Made by a program: the position numbers and the translations under genes. Below the pieces are notes generated by a model. It saw only the letters and a program-made list of their open reading frames with translations, was not told where the DNA came from and did not search any database. 18,196 nt of DNA from Bacteroidales bacterium (GTDB taxonomy: Bacteria; Bacteroidota; Bacteroidia; Bacteroidales; VadinHA17), in assembly GCA_012514255.1 (NCBI GenBank), contig JAAZAP010000253.1, positions 1 through 18,196 on the forward strand, read 5' to 3'. Of this stretch, positions 7,342 to 15,801 are shown piece after piece. Each line of letters opens with the position of its first letter. The stretch's first letter is position 1.

Positions 7342-7376
7342 TTTGTTTTTAAATAATGTCAGAAATACTACTTTTG
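7342..7376 (+). promoter_or_regulatory. Putative Bacteroidota promoter of the TPR-ribH operon
   Basis: TACTTTTG (7369-7376) matches TAnnTTTG exactly. A TTTG (7342-7345) lies upstream with a 23-base AT-rich spacer, slightly long but acceptable. Transcription would begin near 7383, about 30 bases before the ATG at 7414. Together with the recF promoter it accounts for the 180-base divergent gap at 7234-7413; I see no gene in that gap. Confidence 0.55.
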
Positions 7377-7413
7377 CGGAGTTATTTTTTGACCTGTAAC
7401 AGAGAAGATTGAT

Positions 7414-8094
7414 ATGAGCAAGAAAAAGGAGACCGCCAAAGGGATCGAGAATGTTGAACAGACACTGACCAGAACCGAACAGTTCCTGGAACAGAATTAT
7501 AAGCCTCTTTTATATGTACTTGTAGTTGCCGTGGTGCTGGTGGGGATAATATGGCTTCTGAGAATGTATACCCACAAACAGAATGAGGAGGCACTCAGCC
7601 AGTTGTTCATGGCCGAGCAGTATTTCGGCGAAGATTCGCTCAAACTTGCCCTATATGGTGACGGCAACAATCTTGGCTTCATAGATATAGCACAGGAATA
7701 CAAGAGAACGAAGTCAGGCAGGCTGGCCAATTTTTACGCAGGCGCCTGTCTCATGCATCTCGGTCAGTATGAGGAGGCAGTAAGCTACCTCAATAAATAC
7801 AATCTGGATGATGAGGTTCTGGCCCCCCAGGCCAAAGGCCTTATAGGTGACGCAAGGGTTGAGCTGGGCGACTATAGTGCCGGCATCAGGAACTACCTTG
7901 AGGCAGCTGAGATGGCAGACAACTCATTCCATAGTCCCATCTACCTGATGAAGGCAGGCATGCTTTACGAGAGTGACGGCAATTATGCAGAGGCACTCGG
8001 GCTCTATGAAAGGATACAGCAAAAGTATCCCGAGAGCAATGAGGGCAGGAGTATAGAAAAATACATTGCCAGGGTCAAAATGCATATCGACTGA
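7414..8094 (+). CDS. Tetratricopeptide-repeat inner-membrane protein
   Basis: A 226-residue protein with a Lys-rich cytoplasmic N-terminus, one membrane segment at about residues 31-49 (PLLYVLVVAVVLVGIIWLL), and a periplasmic helical domain. TPR-like repeats are visible in three or four stretches from about residue 80 to 215. Examples are ANFYAGACLMHLGQYEEAVSYL, KGLIGDARVELGDYSAGIRNYLEA and LMKAGMLYESDGNYAEALGLYERI. The topology resembles YfgM, an envelope TPR protein near the Sec translocon, but orthology is not shown. Such genes commonly precede ribH in Bacteroidota, to my knowledge. ribH starts 3 bases after this stop, so the two are cotranscribed even though their roles appear unrelated. 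Its molecular function is unknown. Confidence 0.87.
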   Translation: MSKKKETAKGIENVEQTLTRTEQFLEQNYKPLLYVLVVAVVLVGIIWLLRMYTHKQNEEALSQLFMAEQYFGEDSLKLALYGDGNNLGFIDIAQEYKRTKSGRLANFYAGACLMHLGQYEEAVSYLNKYNLDDEVLAPQAKGLIGDARVELGDYSAGIRNYLEAAEMADNSFHSPIYLMKAGMLYESDGNYAEALGLYERIQQKYPESNEGRSIEKYIARVKMHID

Positions 8095-8097
8095 CAG

Positions 8098-8586
8098 GTG
8101 GCAACACGCGATCTTTCTGACTACGATCCTTCACGTGTACCCGATGCCTCGGGAATGAGGTTCGGCATTGTGGTGGCCGACTGGAACAGTGAGGTAACCC
8201 ATGCCCTGCTGTTAGGGGCAGAAAAGACCCTGATGCGTCACGGCGTTACCGATGATGACATAATTGTCAGGCATGTTCCCGGCACCTTTGAGCTTACCCT
8301 GGGTGCACAGTGGATGGCCGAATACGAAGATCTTGACGGGGTGATATGCCTCGGATGCGTGATACAGGGGGAGACACCCCATTTTACTTATATCTGTGAG
8401 GGAGTGACACAGGGGATCACCCAACTCAATCTCGATTATAACATTCCATTTATCTTCGGCGTGCTCACCACCCTGAACTTGCAACAGGCTCTTGACAGGG
8501 CCGGCGGCAGGCATGGCAACAAGGGTGATGAGGCCGCGGTGACGGCAATAAAAATGGCCGCACTGCAGCGCCTTATGGAGAAATAA
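8098..8586 (+). CDS. ribH: 6,7-dimethyl-8-ribityllumazine synthase
   Basis: A 162-residue cytosolic enzyme that condenses 5-amino-6-ribitylamino-uracil with 3,4-dihydroxy-2-butanone 4-phosphate, the penultimate step of riboflavin synthesis. Motifs seen: FGIVVADWN (residues 22-30), HVPGTFEL (59-66), GCVIQGETPHF with the catalytic His95, FGVLTT (120-125) and QALDRAGG with the phosphate-contact Arg134. The start is GTG at 8098, 3 bases after the TPR stop. The 19 residues before the next Met match the N-terminal arm usual in Bacteroidota RibH, so the GTG is preferred. No Shine-Dalgarno is visible, so translation is probably coupled to the TPR gene. No FMN riboswitch is present and no other rib gene is in the window. 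The gap to addB (8587-8653) holds only weak inverted repeats. Confidence 0.97.
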   Translation: MATRDLSDYDPSRVPDASGMRFGIVVADWNSEVTHALLLGAEKTLMRHGVTDDDIIVRHVPGTFELTLGAQWMAEYEDLDGVICLGCVIQGETPHFTYICEGVTQGITQLNLDYNIPFIFGVLTTLNLQQALDRAGGRHGNKGDEAAVTAIKMAALQRLMEK

Positions 8587-8653
8587 TCAAAAGCTCTTTA
8601 TTTATCTCGTGAGCTGATGCCATCTGCTGGCCGGGCAGCTAAATCATTCAATA

Positions 8654-11524
8654 CTATCTTCTGCAGAGTGTTCTGTAGGGGCAGGTGGAACAGCGCCGCC
8701 TGAATGAAGTCATCGTAAAATCCTCATTATCAGAAAATATCTTATTCAGCGTCATATCCAGCTGCTGCTGAAAATCTGACATGAAGGTGTTCCATTCTTC
8801 ATGAAGGGCATCCGTGCCCTCCAGTCCTGGCGTCCTGGTGTAAGGAGTGAAGTCAGCAGATGACAACTGCTGAATCCAGTAGATGGAGGGCAGCACCAGC
8901 CTGCCGGGGTGGCTCTGCCTGATAAGGGTGCAGTAGAACAGCGCCTGCAAAACGGCATCATTGCGTTTGTCCTTTTCCTCATCAAACAGTCCCTCAACCG
9001 TGACAGCATCCCTCTTCGGGGCGCCAGTCTTGTAATCAACCACTCTCACCGCCCCGCCGGTCATATCAATCCTGTCAGCCCTTCCTCCCACCTTCACCTC
9101 CGTCATGCCACCTGCGGAGGCTACCTTGAAGGTACCGGTAAAGTCTTCCTCAAGATGCAGCAATCTGAGATCGTTGTGCCTGCCGTCATAGAGCAACAGC
9201 TCCCTGGCATACCTCTCCAGCACATCAATGATTATCATCCCCTTACCGGAAAGGAGCGTAGGTCTGTCCCAATGCATTTCATCCATTGCGGTGGCGATGA
9301 TTGTCTCCCGGATATGTTCCCTGTCGCCTGCCATTTTCGAAATAGCTTTGGCAACATCAGCTGATCCTTTCACAATAACGTACAATCTTCTGAGAGCTTC
9401 ATGCATGATATTGCCGAACCTGCGCTGGTCAATTTCCTTCTCAAGCATCTCTTCCTCAGGCATTCCGCATACATATTTGTAATAGAAGCGCATGCGGCAG
9501 TTCAGCCAGGTATTTACCGCACTGGGGGAGAGAAATTTGTCACCCTCACTTCCATTGCCATAGAGACTTAAGAGGATCCTGTTGTGTTCCTGTTTCCTGG
9601 GAAGAGATTCTGCCAGCAGCCGGCTCCGTCCTACGTTTATATGTACCGTTCTGTGTCTGGGAGCAAAGAGAGGGCTGTAGCTCATGCGCACCAGGTAGCG
9701 GCTCATCTCTCCGCTGTTCAGACCGCGTGAGGTGGAGTTGTACATGAACCACCCCCTGGCTGGTTTGCGCAGCAGCCTGAAGAAATAATAGGAATAAATT
9801 GACTCATGTTCGTTCACCGTGGGCAACCCGAATGCTCTTCGTATGTTATATGGGATATAGGTATTGTCATATGACGTTCCCGGGAAGGTGCCCTCATTAA
9901 GGGAAAGGAATATAATATTCCTGAATTCCAGTGCCCTGGTTTCAAGGACGCCCATCACCTGTATGCCTCTCAGTGGTTCGCCCGAGAAGGGAACGATCAT
10001 CTTCCTGAAGACCCTGTCAAGCAATCGGAGACTTGTATCAGGCTTGAGATCAAGGCTATAGCTTCTGATCAGGTTGGCCAGCCTTACCGTGCTGTTAATC
10101 GCCATCCTCAGGTATTCACGGTCAACGCTCAGTGATACTCCATCCTTTTCGGCAGTGAAGCTAGCCTCCTCGAGGTTTTCCATCACCGCAGCCAGGTGCT
10201 CAGGTATCTCCGGTCCTCCTGCCGGAACGGAAAAGAGCTGTTTCAGGCCGAAACGCTCATTCAGCAGTGAGGCGTTTACCCTGATCATATTGCCCTTGAT
10301 GATCTCACGGACCAGGGTGTCGCCCTCTGTTCCGGCAAGGAGGGTGAAATACTGGTGTCGCAGCAGCGAAAGAACATCTTCGCTGCGGAAAGTGATATTG
10401 CCATCACTGTTCCTTGCAGAGCGGATAAGTGCCATCAGCTGCTTCAGGAATGAGTAGAGGGAAGTAAGCCTGAAAGGGTGGCCCATTGTGACATTCACAT
10501 CTTCCACTGATGCCGGCAACGATCCCAGCACAGGCATCAACAGCTTCTCGTCGGCAAGAATGACTGCCGTTGATGTGGGGTCATCTTCTCCGGTTATCTG
10601 CTCATCTTCAAGCAGCTGTGCCACCATGCGTGCCTGGGAGGTATCTGTGGGGGCATCAATTATCTGCCACCGGCCGCGGGGAGGTTCATGAAAGCTGTTC
10701 ATCGGTTTTCCGATGTCATTGCCGAAAATGCGGCGATTCTCCCTGATAAACAGGGAAGCCTTATGCTCCGGATCATCCATGAAGAAGTGGTCATCATCCC
10801 AGTAGAATTCAGCCACACCCAGTTGCTTCAGATATCTGAACAGTGTCTTTTCACAGTTGTTCAGGGCATTCAGTCCCACAATATGCCATCTTTTGCCTTC
10901 AGGCACCTGCAGCTTGCCCGTGAGGGCTTTCTCCGCCACTTCACGGCACAGCATTCCATCACCGGCGAGACCCCTTGCCTTCATCGATTCCCTGAAGGCC
11001 GTGTACAGCGGGGCCATCTTCTCCCAGACGGACCGGAACCTGGAACGGGCTTCACTGGTTGAAGAAGAGGGATTGAACGATTTCCAGAATCCGCGTATTA
11101 TTTCTACCTGCTCATCAGTAAGACACCCGAAGACAGCATCTATCTCCTTCAGGTCGGAGATGTTACTGTAGAGCTTGCCGGCGTCAGCCATGTAGATGTC
11201 AATATCATTGAAGTCATTGATTATCACCTCACCCCACGGCCAGAAGTCGTCAAAACTCATCTCCTCACCGAACAGTCTGCGGAAGACGTTATAGAGTTCA
11301 AAGATCTGTGTATCCGAGTCTGCAGGTATCAGGCCGGTGAATGTACCGAAGAGCTCACTGACGCTAAGTATCGAGGGTGACCAGAGAGGTTTGTCAGCCA
11401 GTCTGGCCAGTGACCGGGTGAGCCACAGCCCTGCCCTCCGGCTTGGCAGAACCACTGTCTGTTTCTCCATCTCATCTCCGTAGCGTTCACAGAGCCTGTA
11501 TGCTACCCTGTCAAGGAAATCCAT
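8654..11524 (-). CDS. addB: AddB-type PD-(D/E)XK nuclease with Fe-S cluster
   Basis: A 956-residue partner of the AddA helicase-nuclease in double-strand-end resection before RecA loading. The N-terminal region (LPSRRAGLWLTRSLA, about residues 26-40) is helicase-like but lacks a Walker A lysine. FLSLNEGTFPG (about 539-549) is the degenerate helicase motif usual in AddB. The C-terminal nuclease has MHEALRRLY (His708), GGRADRID (813-820), VVDYKTG (Asp830, Lys832) and Gln860. Cys676 together with Cys945, Cys948 and Cys954 (CSTCPYRTLC) form the iron-staple cysteine set of AddB. The frame is open 50 codons further upstream into the radical SAM gene, but the ATG at 11524 has a strong ribosome site and starts with MDFLDRVAYRL, so it is chosen. 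It is third in the addA operon, with a 4-base gap. Bacteroidota copies diverge from B. subtilis AddB and are often annotated only as PD-(D/E)XK family. Confidence 0.88.
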   Translation of the reverse strand: MDFLDRVAYRLCERYGDEMEKQTVVLPSRRAGLWLTRSLARLADKPLWSPSILSVSELFGTFTGLIPADSDTQIFELYNVFRRLFGEEMSFDDFWPWGEVIINDFNDIDIYMADAGKLYSNISDLKEIDAVFGCLTDEQVEIIRGFWKSFNPSSSTSEARSRFRSVWEKMAPLYTAFRESMKARGLAGDGMLCREVAEKALTGKLQVPEGKRWHIVGLNALNNCEKTLFRYLKQLGVAEFYWDDDHFFMDDPEHKASLFIRENRRIFGNDIGKPMNSFHEPPRGRWQIIDAPTDTSQARMVAQLLEDEQITGEDDPTSTAVILADEKLLMPVLGSLPASVEDVNVTMGHPFRLTSLYSFLKQLMALIRSARNSDGNITFRSEDVLSLLRHQYFTLLAGTEGDTLVREIIKGNMIRVNASLLNERFGLKQLFSVPAGGPEIPEHLAAVMENLEEASFTAEKDGVSLSVDREYLRMAINSTVRLANLIRSYSLDLKPDTSLRLLDRVFRKMIVPFSGEPLRGIQVMGVLETRALEFRNIIFLSLNEGTFPGTSYDNTYIPYNIRRAFGLPTVNEHESIYSYYFFRLLRKPARGWFMYNSTSRGLNSGEMSRYLVRMSYSPLFAPRHRTVHINVGRSRLLAESLPRKQEHNRILLSLYGNGSEGDKFLSPSAVNTWLNCRMRFYYKYVCGMPEEEMLEKEIDQRRFGNIMHEALRRLYVIVKGSADVAKAISKMAGDREHIRETIIATAMDEMHWDRPTLLSGKGMIIIDVLERYARELLLYDGRHNDLRLLHLEEDFTGTFKVASAGGMTEVKVGGRADRIDMTGGAVRVVDYKTGAPKRDAVTVEGLFDEEKDKRNDAVLQALFYCTLIRQSHPGRLVLPSIYWIQQLSSADFTPYTRTPGLEGTDALHEEWNTFMSDFQQQLDMTLNKIFSDNEDFTMTSFRRRCSTCPYRTLCRR

Positions 11525-11528
11525 TTTT

Positions 11529-12488
11529 TCACTCCTTTTTGTACAATCGTCCCTGCCATGTATCACGCTCTTCCAGTCTCTTCTCGAAGAGCCTGAAGAT
11601 TTCATTGCTGCGCATGTGCCATTCGCGTGGGTCATCAAGCAGGCGCTTCGGCGCCTCGCCGCTGACACGGTCAATCATGATACCGGGCGACAATCTTTCG
11701 GCAAAAGCGATCACCACGTCAAGATATTCATCAAGGGAGTAAAGATCAAATGCTGAGGGATCTCTCCTGTATTCTTCTGCCATCACAGTTCCCTCAATCA
11801 GTTGCAACTGCCTTATCTTAAGCGATTTCAATGACAGGGTTGAGATTATATCAGCACTTTCAACCAGTTGGGTGCGACTCTCACCCGGGAGGCCGAAGAT
11901 CAGGTGTGCTCCTGCATTCAGTCCCCGGTCAGCAGTCTCACGGAGTGCCTTTGCTGAAGTGGCAAAATCGTGACCCCTGTTGATCCTCATCAGGGTATTA
12001 TCATTGACGGATTCTATCCCGTATTCAATAAATATGAAATAATCTCTTGCCATCACTGCGAGCCTGTCAAGCAGTTCAGCACTCACACAGTCAGGGCGGG
12101 TGCCAATAACTAATCCGGTAACCAGGGGGTGGTTCAGTGCCTCATCATACAGTCCGATGAGCCTGTCGATACCGGCATATGTATTTGTATATGCCTGGAA
12201 ATATGCTATATATCTATCAGCACGACGGTATCTGCGGTGATGGAATTCTATTCCCTGTTCTATCTGTGAGCTAATGCTTTTTTCGGGGGTGCAGTAACCC
12301 GGGATGAATGCCTCGTTACTGCAGTAGGTACATCCTCCGTACCCCAGGGTTCCATCGCGGTTAGGGCAGGTAAAGCCGGCATTTATGCTCACCTTCTGCA
12401 CTCTCCCGCCAAAGAGAGTGGTGAACCAGTCGGCGTAGGAGTTATACCTCCGGGTGGTGCCCCATTCATATATCTGCTTACCGTTCAT
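11529..12488 (-). CDS. TIGR01212-family radical SAM protein (YhcC/YtqA type)
   Basis: A 319-residue radical SAM enzyme. The 4Fe-4S site is C-x11-C-x2-C (Cys41, Cys53, Cys56) in TCPNRDGTLGYGGCTYC, the spacing specific to the YhcC/YtqA group. Other landmarks are GTRPDC (129-134), IEYGIES (154-160) and the SAM-contact GLPGES (199-204). E. coli YhcC has no settled function that I know of. B. subtilis YtqA (MnmL) has been linked to conversion of cmnm5(s2)U to nm5(s2)U at the tRNA wobble position, so a similar role is a reasonable inference, supported weakly by mnmA 3 kb away. The start ATG overlaps the addA stop (ATGA), and addB begins 4 bases after its stop, so it lies inside the addA/addB operon. 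No repair role for this family is known to me. Family call firm, reaction uncertain. Confidence 0.93.
   Translation of the reverse strand: MNGKQIYEWGTTRRYNSYADWFTTLFGGRVQKVSINAGFTCPNRDGTLGYGGCTYCSNEAFIPGYCTPEKSISSQIEQGIEFHHRRYRRADRYIAYFQAYTNTYAGIDRLIGLYDEALNHPLVTGLVIGTRPDCVSAELLDRLAVMARDYFIFIEYGIESVNDNTLMRINRGHDFATSAKALRETADRGLNAGAHLIFGLPGESRTQLVESADIISTLSLKSLKIRQLQLIEGTVMAEEYRRDPSAFDLYSLDEYLDVVIAFAERLSPGIMIDRVSGEAPKRLLDDPREWHMRSNEIFRLFEKRLEERDTWQGRLYKKE
11531..11537 (-). promoter_or_regulatory. Shine-Dalgarno site that fixes the addB start
   Basis: On the minus strand AAGGAGT lies 6 bases upstream of the ATG at 11524, overlapping the last codons of the radical SAM gene. Few genes in this window have such a site. 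It supports initiation at 11524 rather than at any upstream codon in the same frame. Confidence 0.7.
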
Positions 12489-15400
12489 GCCTCTTCAATG
12501 GTCTCTTTCATGACATACCACAGGTATGATCTTACATTGGCATATCCCATTTGCGTCAGCAGATCGCGGTATGATGCAGCCTGCTGCCTGTGGCGGGATG
12601 ACTCTTCCCCGAATTTATAATCCACTACAGTCACTCCATCGCTGGAGATCATTATTCTGTCAGGGCGGCGGGCGGCGCCCGTGGGTAGGATGATGGATGC
12701 TTCGGTCATCACGGTTCGTGAGCCGTTGAACCAGTTGCGCACCTGTTCTGAGGAGAGCATGTGGCGGAGGCGGCCGGTTATCTCATCGCGCCTGGTCAGC
12801 GGCAGCATGCCGGTGGCGCAGGCATGGTCAACGGCCTCTTCAATATCTTCGGTTGTGGTTATGCGGCTGAGCAGTTCATGCATCATGATGCCGTAGGCTC
12901 TTCCACCGGTTTCCTCCAGCTTCAGGTCATCCTGCGGGAGGGCGCCGCCCGTTCTCAGCCTGAGGGAGCCACGGGGTTCGCTGACAGTGTACCGGGACAT
13001 CTCTATCGGTTGCTCACGCTGTTCCCTGACCACCGCCGGCAGCTCACCGATCTCAATAATCTTAAGGGATTCTTCTTCTCTTCGTATAAAAGTGTCAGGC
13101 AGTGCTGCCAGGGCTTCGTTGAGCAGACTGCCGGAGTTGCCGCTGCCACCTGAGGTGCTGGCAGCATCAGGTGCCATGACATAGAGTGCATCAACAGCCC
13201 TGGTGAAGGCTACGTAGAGGAGGTTAACACCGTCAAGCCAGTCGGATGCTCTTTCCATGCGGGCCTCAGCGGCGAACAGTGATTCCTCCAGGCTCCTGCT
13301 CATCTCGGGCAGTACCACCGGCATAGGTTCAAACGGAGGCGGCACATCAGTGACCCAGAGGAGAGACCTGTTGAATCCTCCCTTTGAAAAATCCCACGAT
13401 GCAAAAGGGATGATCACCACCCTGCCCTGCAGACCCTTGGCTTTATGTATTGTCATCACGCGCATAGCCTCCTGCATGTCTGACTGGCTCAGGGTGGCCT
13501 TGCAGCCTTCATCGTCCCACCATCGCACGAATCCGGAGATATCTGAGCTGTGCCTGCCTGACCATTCCAAAACGGCATCCTGGAACGAGCTGATATAGGC
13601 AATATTATCTTTGTTCTCCCCCAGCCGGAAGAAACGGATCATGTTCTCCGTGGCGCTGAACAGGGAACTGTTGCGAAATGAGTTGAGCATCTCCTCCCAT
13701 CCTTCAGGAAGGCTTTCAGCAGTCATTTCCGTTGCATCCCCGCTGTATATCTGCTGTTCATTGCCTCCTGTGGCCAGGATATAGGAACGCACCATCTGGC
13801 TGCGGTTAATGCGGCTGGACGGGTCAGTCAGGTGTCTCAGGCAAGCTATTATAAGGGTTACGGCAGGATTACGTTCCAGCAGCAATGACTCTCCTGAGGT
13901 GATCTCATAGTTGCATTTCCGGAGCTGTTCCGGGGTGCATGAAGCGCTGTGTTCAAGGATGCGGCTGATAATCTGCTTTCCCTCATCGTTCGTACGGCAG
14001 AGGAACAATATCTCATCAGCACTGTAACCGTGGTCCTGTATCTTTTCAATCAATGAGGGCAGATCATGGAGCACCTTCTCCTTCCATCCCTCATCATCGT
14101 TCTTCGGATATAGGGTTACCTGGACGAAGCCACCTTTCATCCGTTCGGTTCCTTGCTGATGTGAGTCGGAATAGACCTCGCTCAGCTTCAGTCCTTCGAA
14201 TGCCAGTTTATCATCGCAGAGCGCCGGGACAGCATCGGGACTGAAGATACTGTTATTGAATGTGATAATATTTTCCCTGCTGCGGTAGTTGGTATTCAGC
14301 GGTATGGTACGTACAGCCTCGTCACCAAAAGCCCGGGCAGCCTCACTGTATATTATGCGCCAGTCGCTGTTACGCCAGCGGTAGATAGACTGCTTGACAT
14401 CGCCCACCACAAGGTTATCCTTGCCTCGTGAAAGAGTCTCTGATATCAGCGGTCTGAAGTTGTTCCACTGGATGCGTGAGGTATCCTGGAACTCATCAAT
14501 GATATAATGATCATATACTGTTCCTATTTTCTCATAGATGAAGGGAGTATCATCATCAGCTATCAGTCGGCTGATCAACTCCCCCGAGTCGGATAACAGG
14601 AATAGATTCTGGTCATGGGCCTGTTCGCGCACTTTTTCGCTGATAGCTCCCAGTATGCCTATTACGTGTATAGTTCTCAGCTGTGCCCGGGCAGCAACAT
14701 AGATCGGATATTCCTTCTCAAACCATCCGGCAATAGCCGTCACCACGTTACCGAGCCCCATAGTCATGGCTTTGTCAAATGCCTGTTTCAGCTCCGGTCC
14801 GGCGGTGTTGGCATGGTACTTTCCCTCATCGGCTGCCTTTTTCCAGGCAGATCCGGGTTTGCGCGTATCACCTTCAGCGTATTTTCTGAGGCCTTCGCCC
14901 ACTCCTCCCCTGCTTTTTGAGAGAAAATCGTCAGCGGTGATCCCGCATTCAGTGAATATCCTTACTCCCTCAGCAGCAAGTTTTCTAAGCTCATTTTCAA
15001 ACCTTTTCCTGATGGCATGGACTCCTGAAGCGTATTTTTCCATCACTCCGTAATCACTGATCTTTCTTCTGTCCTCAGCGCTCAGCTGTCTGAAATTTTC
15101 ACGGAAGATCTGGTCTGCCACGCCAAGGATCTCGTGCCTTATGTCCCATCCCTTGCTGTCATCAAGCCGGGAAGCCACATACGAAGAGATCCAGTCAAGC
15201 AAATTTTTGTTGCCTGCCACCCCGGCAAGCAGGCTGTCAACGGCATCTGAGAGCAGCGCCTGGTGTTCCAGTTCAATTTCATATCCGGCGGGTATATCCA
15301 TCTCACGGGCAAAAGCCCTGATTACTCTCTGGAAGAATGAGTCAATGGTACCCACTGTAAACCGGGAGTAATCCTGCATTATATTTCCCAGCGCCAGCGG

Positions 15401-15712
15401 TGCGTTCCGTCTCACTGTTACCAGAGTGGACTGTTTGTCAGGCCACAGGTCAGGGAAGAAGGTGCACAGGTATTCTGCAAATTCGAAGCGCTCCTTTTCG
15501 CCCCTTTCGTTTTCAAGGCCCAGGAGGTGGAGTCTCTTCAGAATACGGCGCTTCATCTCGGCAGCCGCAGCATTTGTAAAGGTGACAGCAAGGATACGGC
15601 GGTAAGCCCCCGGATCATGCAACACCCTCGACAGGTAGAACGCAGTCAGGGCATGGGTCTTGCCTGATCCTGCCGATGCACTGTATTTCAATAACTTGCC
15701 TGGCGAGTTCAT
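12485..15712 (-). CDS. addA: AddA-type UvrD-like helicase / nuclease
   Basis: A 1075-residue superfamily 1 helicase fused to a RecB-type nuclease, acting with AddB on double-strand DNA ends. Helicase motifs in order: Walker A SAGSGKT (13-19), Ia AVTFTNAAAAEMKRR (42-56), GTIDSFFQRVIRAFA (121-135), motif II DEFQD (406-410), motif III GDVKQSIYRWR (437-447), motif IV NTNYRS (473-478), motif V MTIHKAKGLQ (753-762) and motif VI LLYVAFTRA (831-839). The nuclease is C-terminal: His945 in MMHELL, Asp1018 in RPDRIMI, Asp1031 and Lys1033 in VVDYKFG, then QAASYRDLL (1044-1052). No cysteine cluster is present; the Fe-S site is in the partner. It is the first gene of the addA, radical SAM, addB operon and is divergent from mnmA over 89 bases. 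RecB could look similar, but the partner has an AddB-type nuclease rather than RecC, and no recD is seen. Confidence 0.92.
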   Translation of the reverse strand: MNSPGKLLKYSASAGSGKTHALTAFYLSRVLHDPGAYRRILAVTFTNAAAAEMKRRILKRLHLLGLENERGEKERFEFAEYLCTFFPDLWPDKQSTLVTVRRNAPLALGNIMQDYSRFTVGTIDSFFQRVIRAFAREMDIPAGYEIELEHQALLSDAVDSLLAGVAGNKNLLDWISSYVASRLDDSKGWDIRHEILGVADQIFRENFRQLSAEDRRKISDYGVMEKYASGVHAIRKRFENELRKLAAEGVRIFTECGITADDFLSKSRGGVGEGLRKYAEGDTRKPGSAWKKAADEGKYHANTAGPELKQAFDKAMTMGLGNVVTAIAGWFEKEYPIYVAARAQLRTIHVIGILGAISEKVREQAHDQNLFLLSDSGELISRLIADDDTPFIYEKIGTVYDHYIIDEFQDTSRIQWNNFRPLISETLSRGKDNLVVGDVKQSIYRWRNSDWRIIYSEAARAFGDEAVRTIPLNTNYRSRENIITFNNSIFSPDAVPALCDDKLAFEGLKLSEVYSDSHQQGTERMKGGFVQVTLYPKNDDEGWKEKVLHDLPSLIEKIQDHGYSADEILFLCRTNDEGKQIISRILEHSASCTPEQLRKCNYEITSGESLLLERNPAVTLIIACLRHLTDPSSRINRSQMVRSYILATGGNEQQIYSGDATEMTAESLPEGWEEMLNSFRNSSLFSATENMIRFFRLGENKDNIAYISSFQDAVLEWSGRHSSDISGFVRWWDDEGCKATLSQSDMQEAMRVMTIHKAKGLQGRVVIIPFASWDFSKGGFNRSLLWVTDVPPPFEPMPVVLPEMSRSLEESLFAAEARMERASDWLDGVNLLYVAFTRAVDALYVMAPDAASTSGGSGNSGSLLNEALAALPDTFIRREEESLKIIEIGELPAVVREQREQPIEMSRYTVSEPRGSLRLRTGGALPQDDLKLEETGGRAYGIMMHELLSRITTTEDIEEAVDHACATGMLPLTRRDEITGRLRHMLSSEQVRNWFNGSRTVMTEASIILPTGAARRPDRIMISSDGVTVVDYKFGEESSRHRQQAASYRDLLTQMGYANVRSYLWYVMKETIEEA

Positions 15713-15765
15713 TTTTTGAAAAGTAGTAAAAAAAGAACCATGATCCGGTGCTGGTTAAAAGTAGT

Positions 15766-15797
15766 TTTCAACATATTGAGGTAAAGCACTACCTTTG
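15766..15797 (+). promoter_or_regulatory. Putative Bacteroidota promoter of mnmA, overlapping the start region
   Basis: TACCTTTG (15790-15797) matches TAnnTTTG exactly. TTTC (15766-15769), one mismatch from TTTG, is 20 bases upstream. The expected transcription start lies about 5-7 bases past the box, at or next to the GTG codon at 15802, implying a leaderless or nearly leaderless mRNA. Confidence 0.55.
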
Positions 15798-15801
15798 CTC
15801 C

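Noticed and set aside
8587..8653. Possible terminator between ribH and addB
   Set aside because: Only short inverted repeats (AGCTG/CAGCT with a long loop; CTGC/GCAG) and no T run on either strand.
11525..11674. In-frame 50-codon upstream extension of addB
   Set aside because: It lies entirely within the radical SAM coding region in another frame, has a composition unlike a protein N-terminus, and a strong AAGGAGT site supports initiation at 11524.
15718..15725. TACTTTTC as an addA promoter on the minus strand
   Set aside because: The last base of the -7 box mismatches and no TTTG-like -33 box lies at a suitable distance; it is too weak to call, although addA must have a promoter in this gap.
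15748..15801. Upstream GTG start giving mnmA 18 extra residues
   Set aside because: The extra residues do not match the MnmA N-terminus and the segment contains a TTTC-N20-TACCTTTG promoter match.
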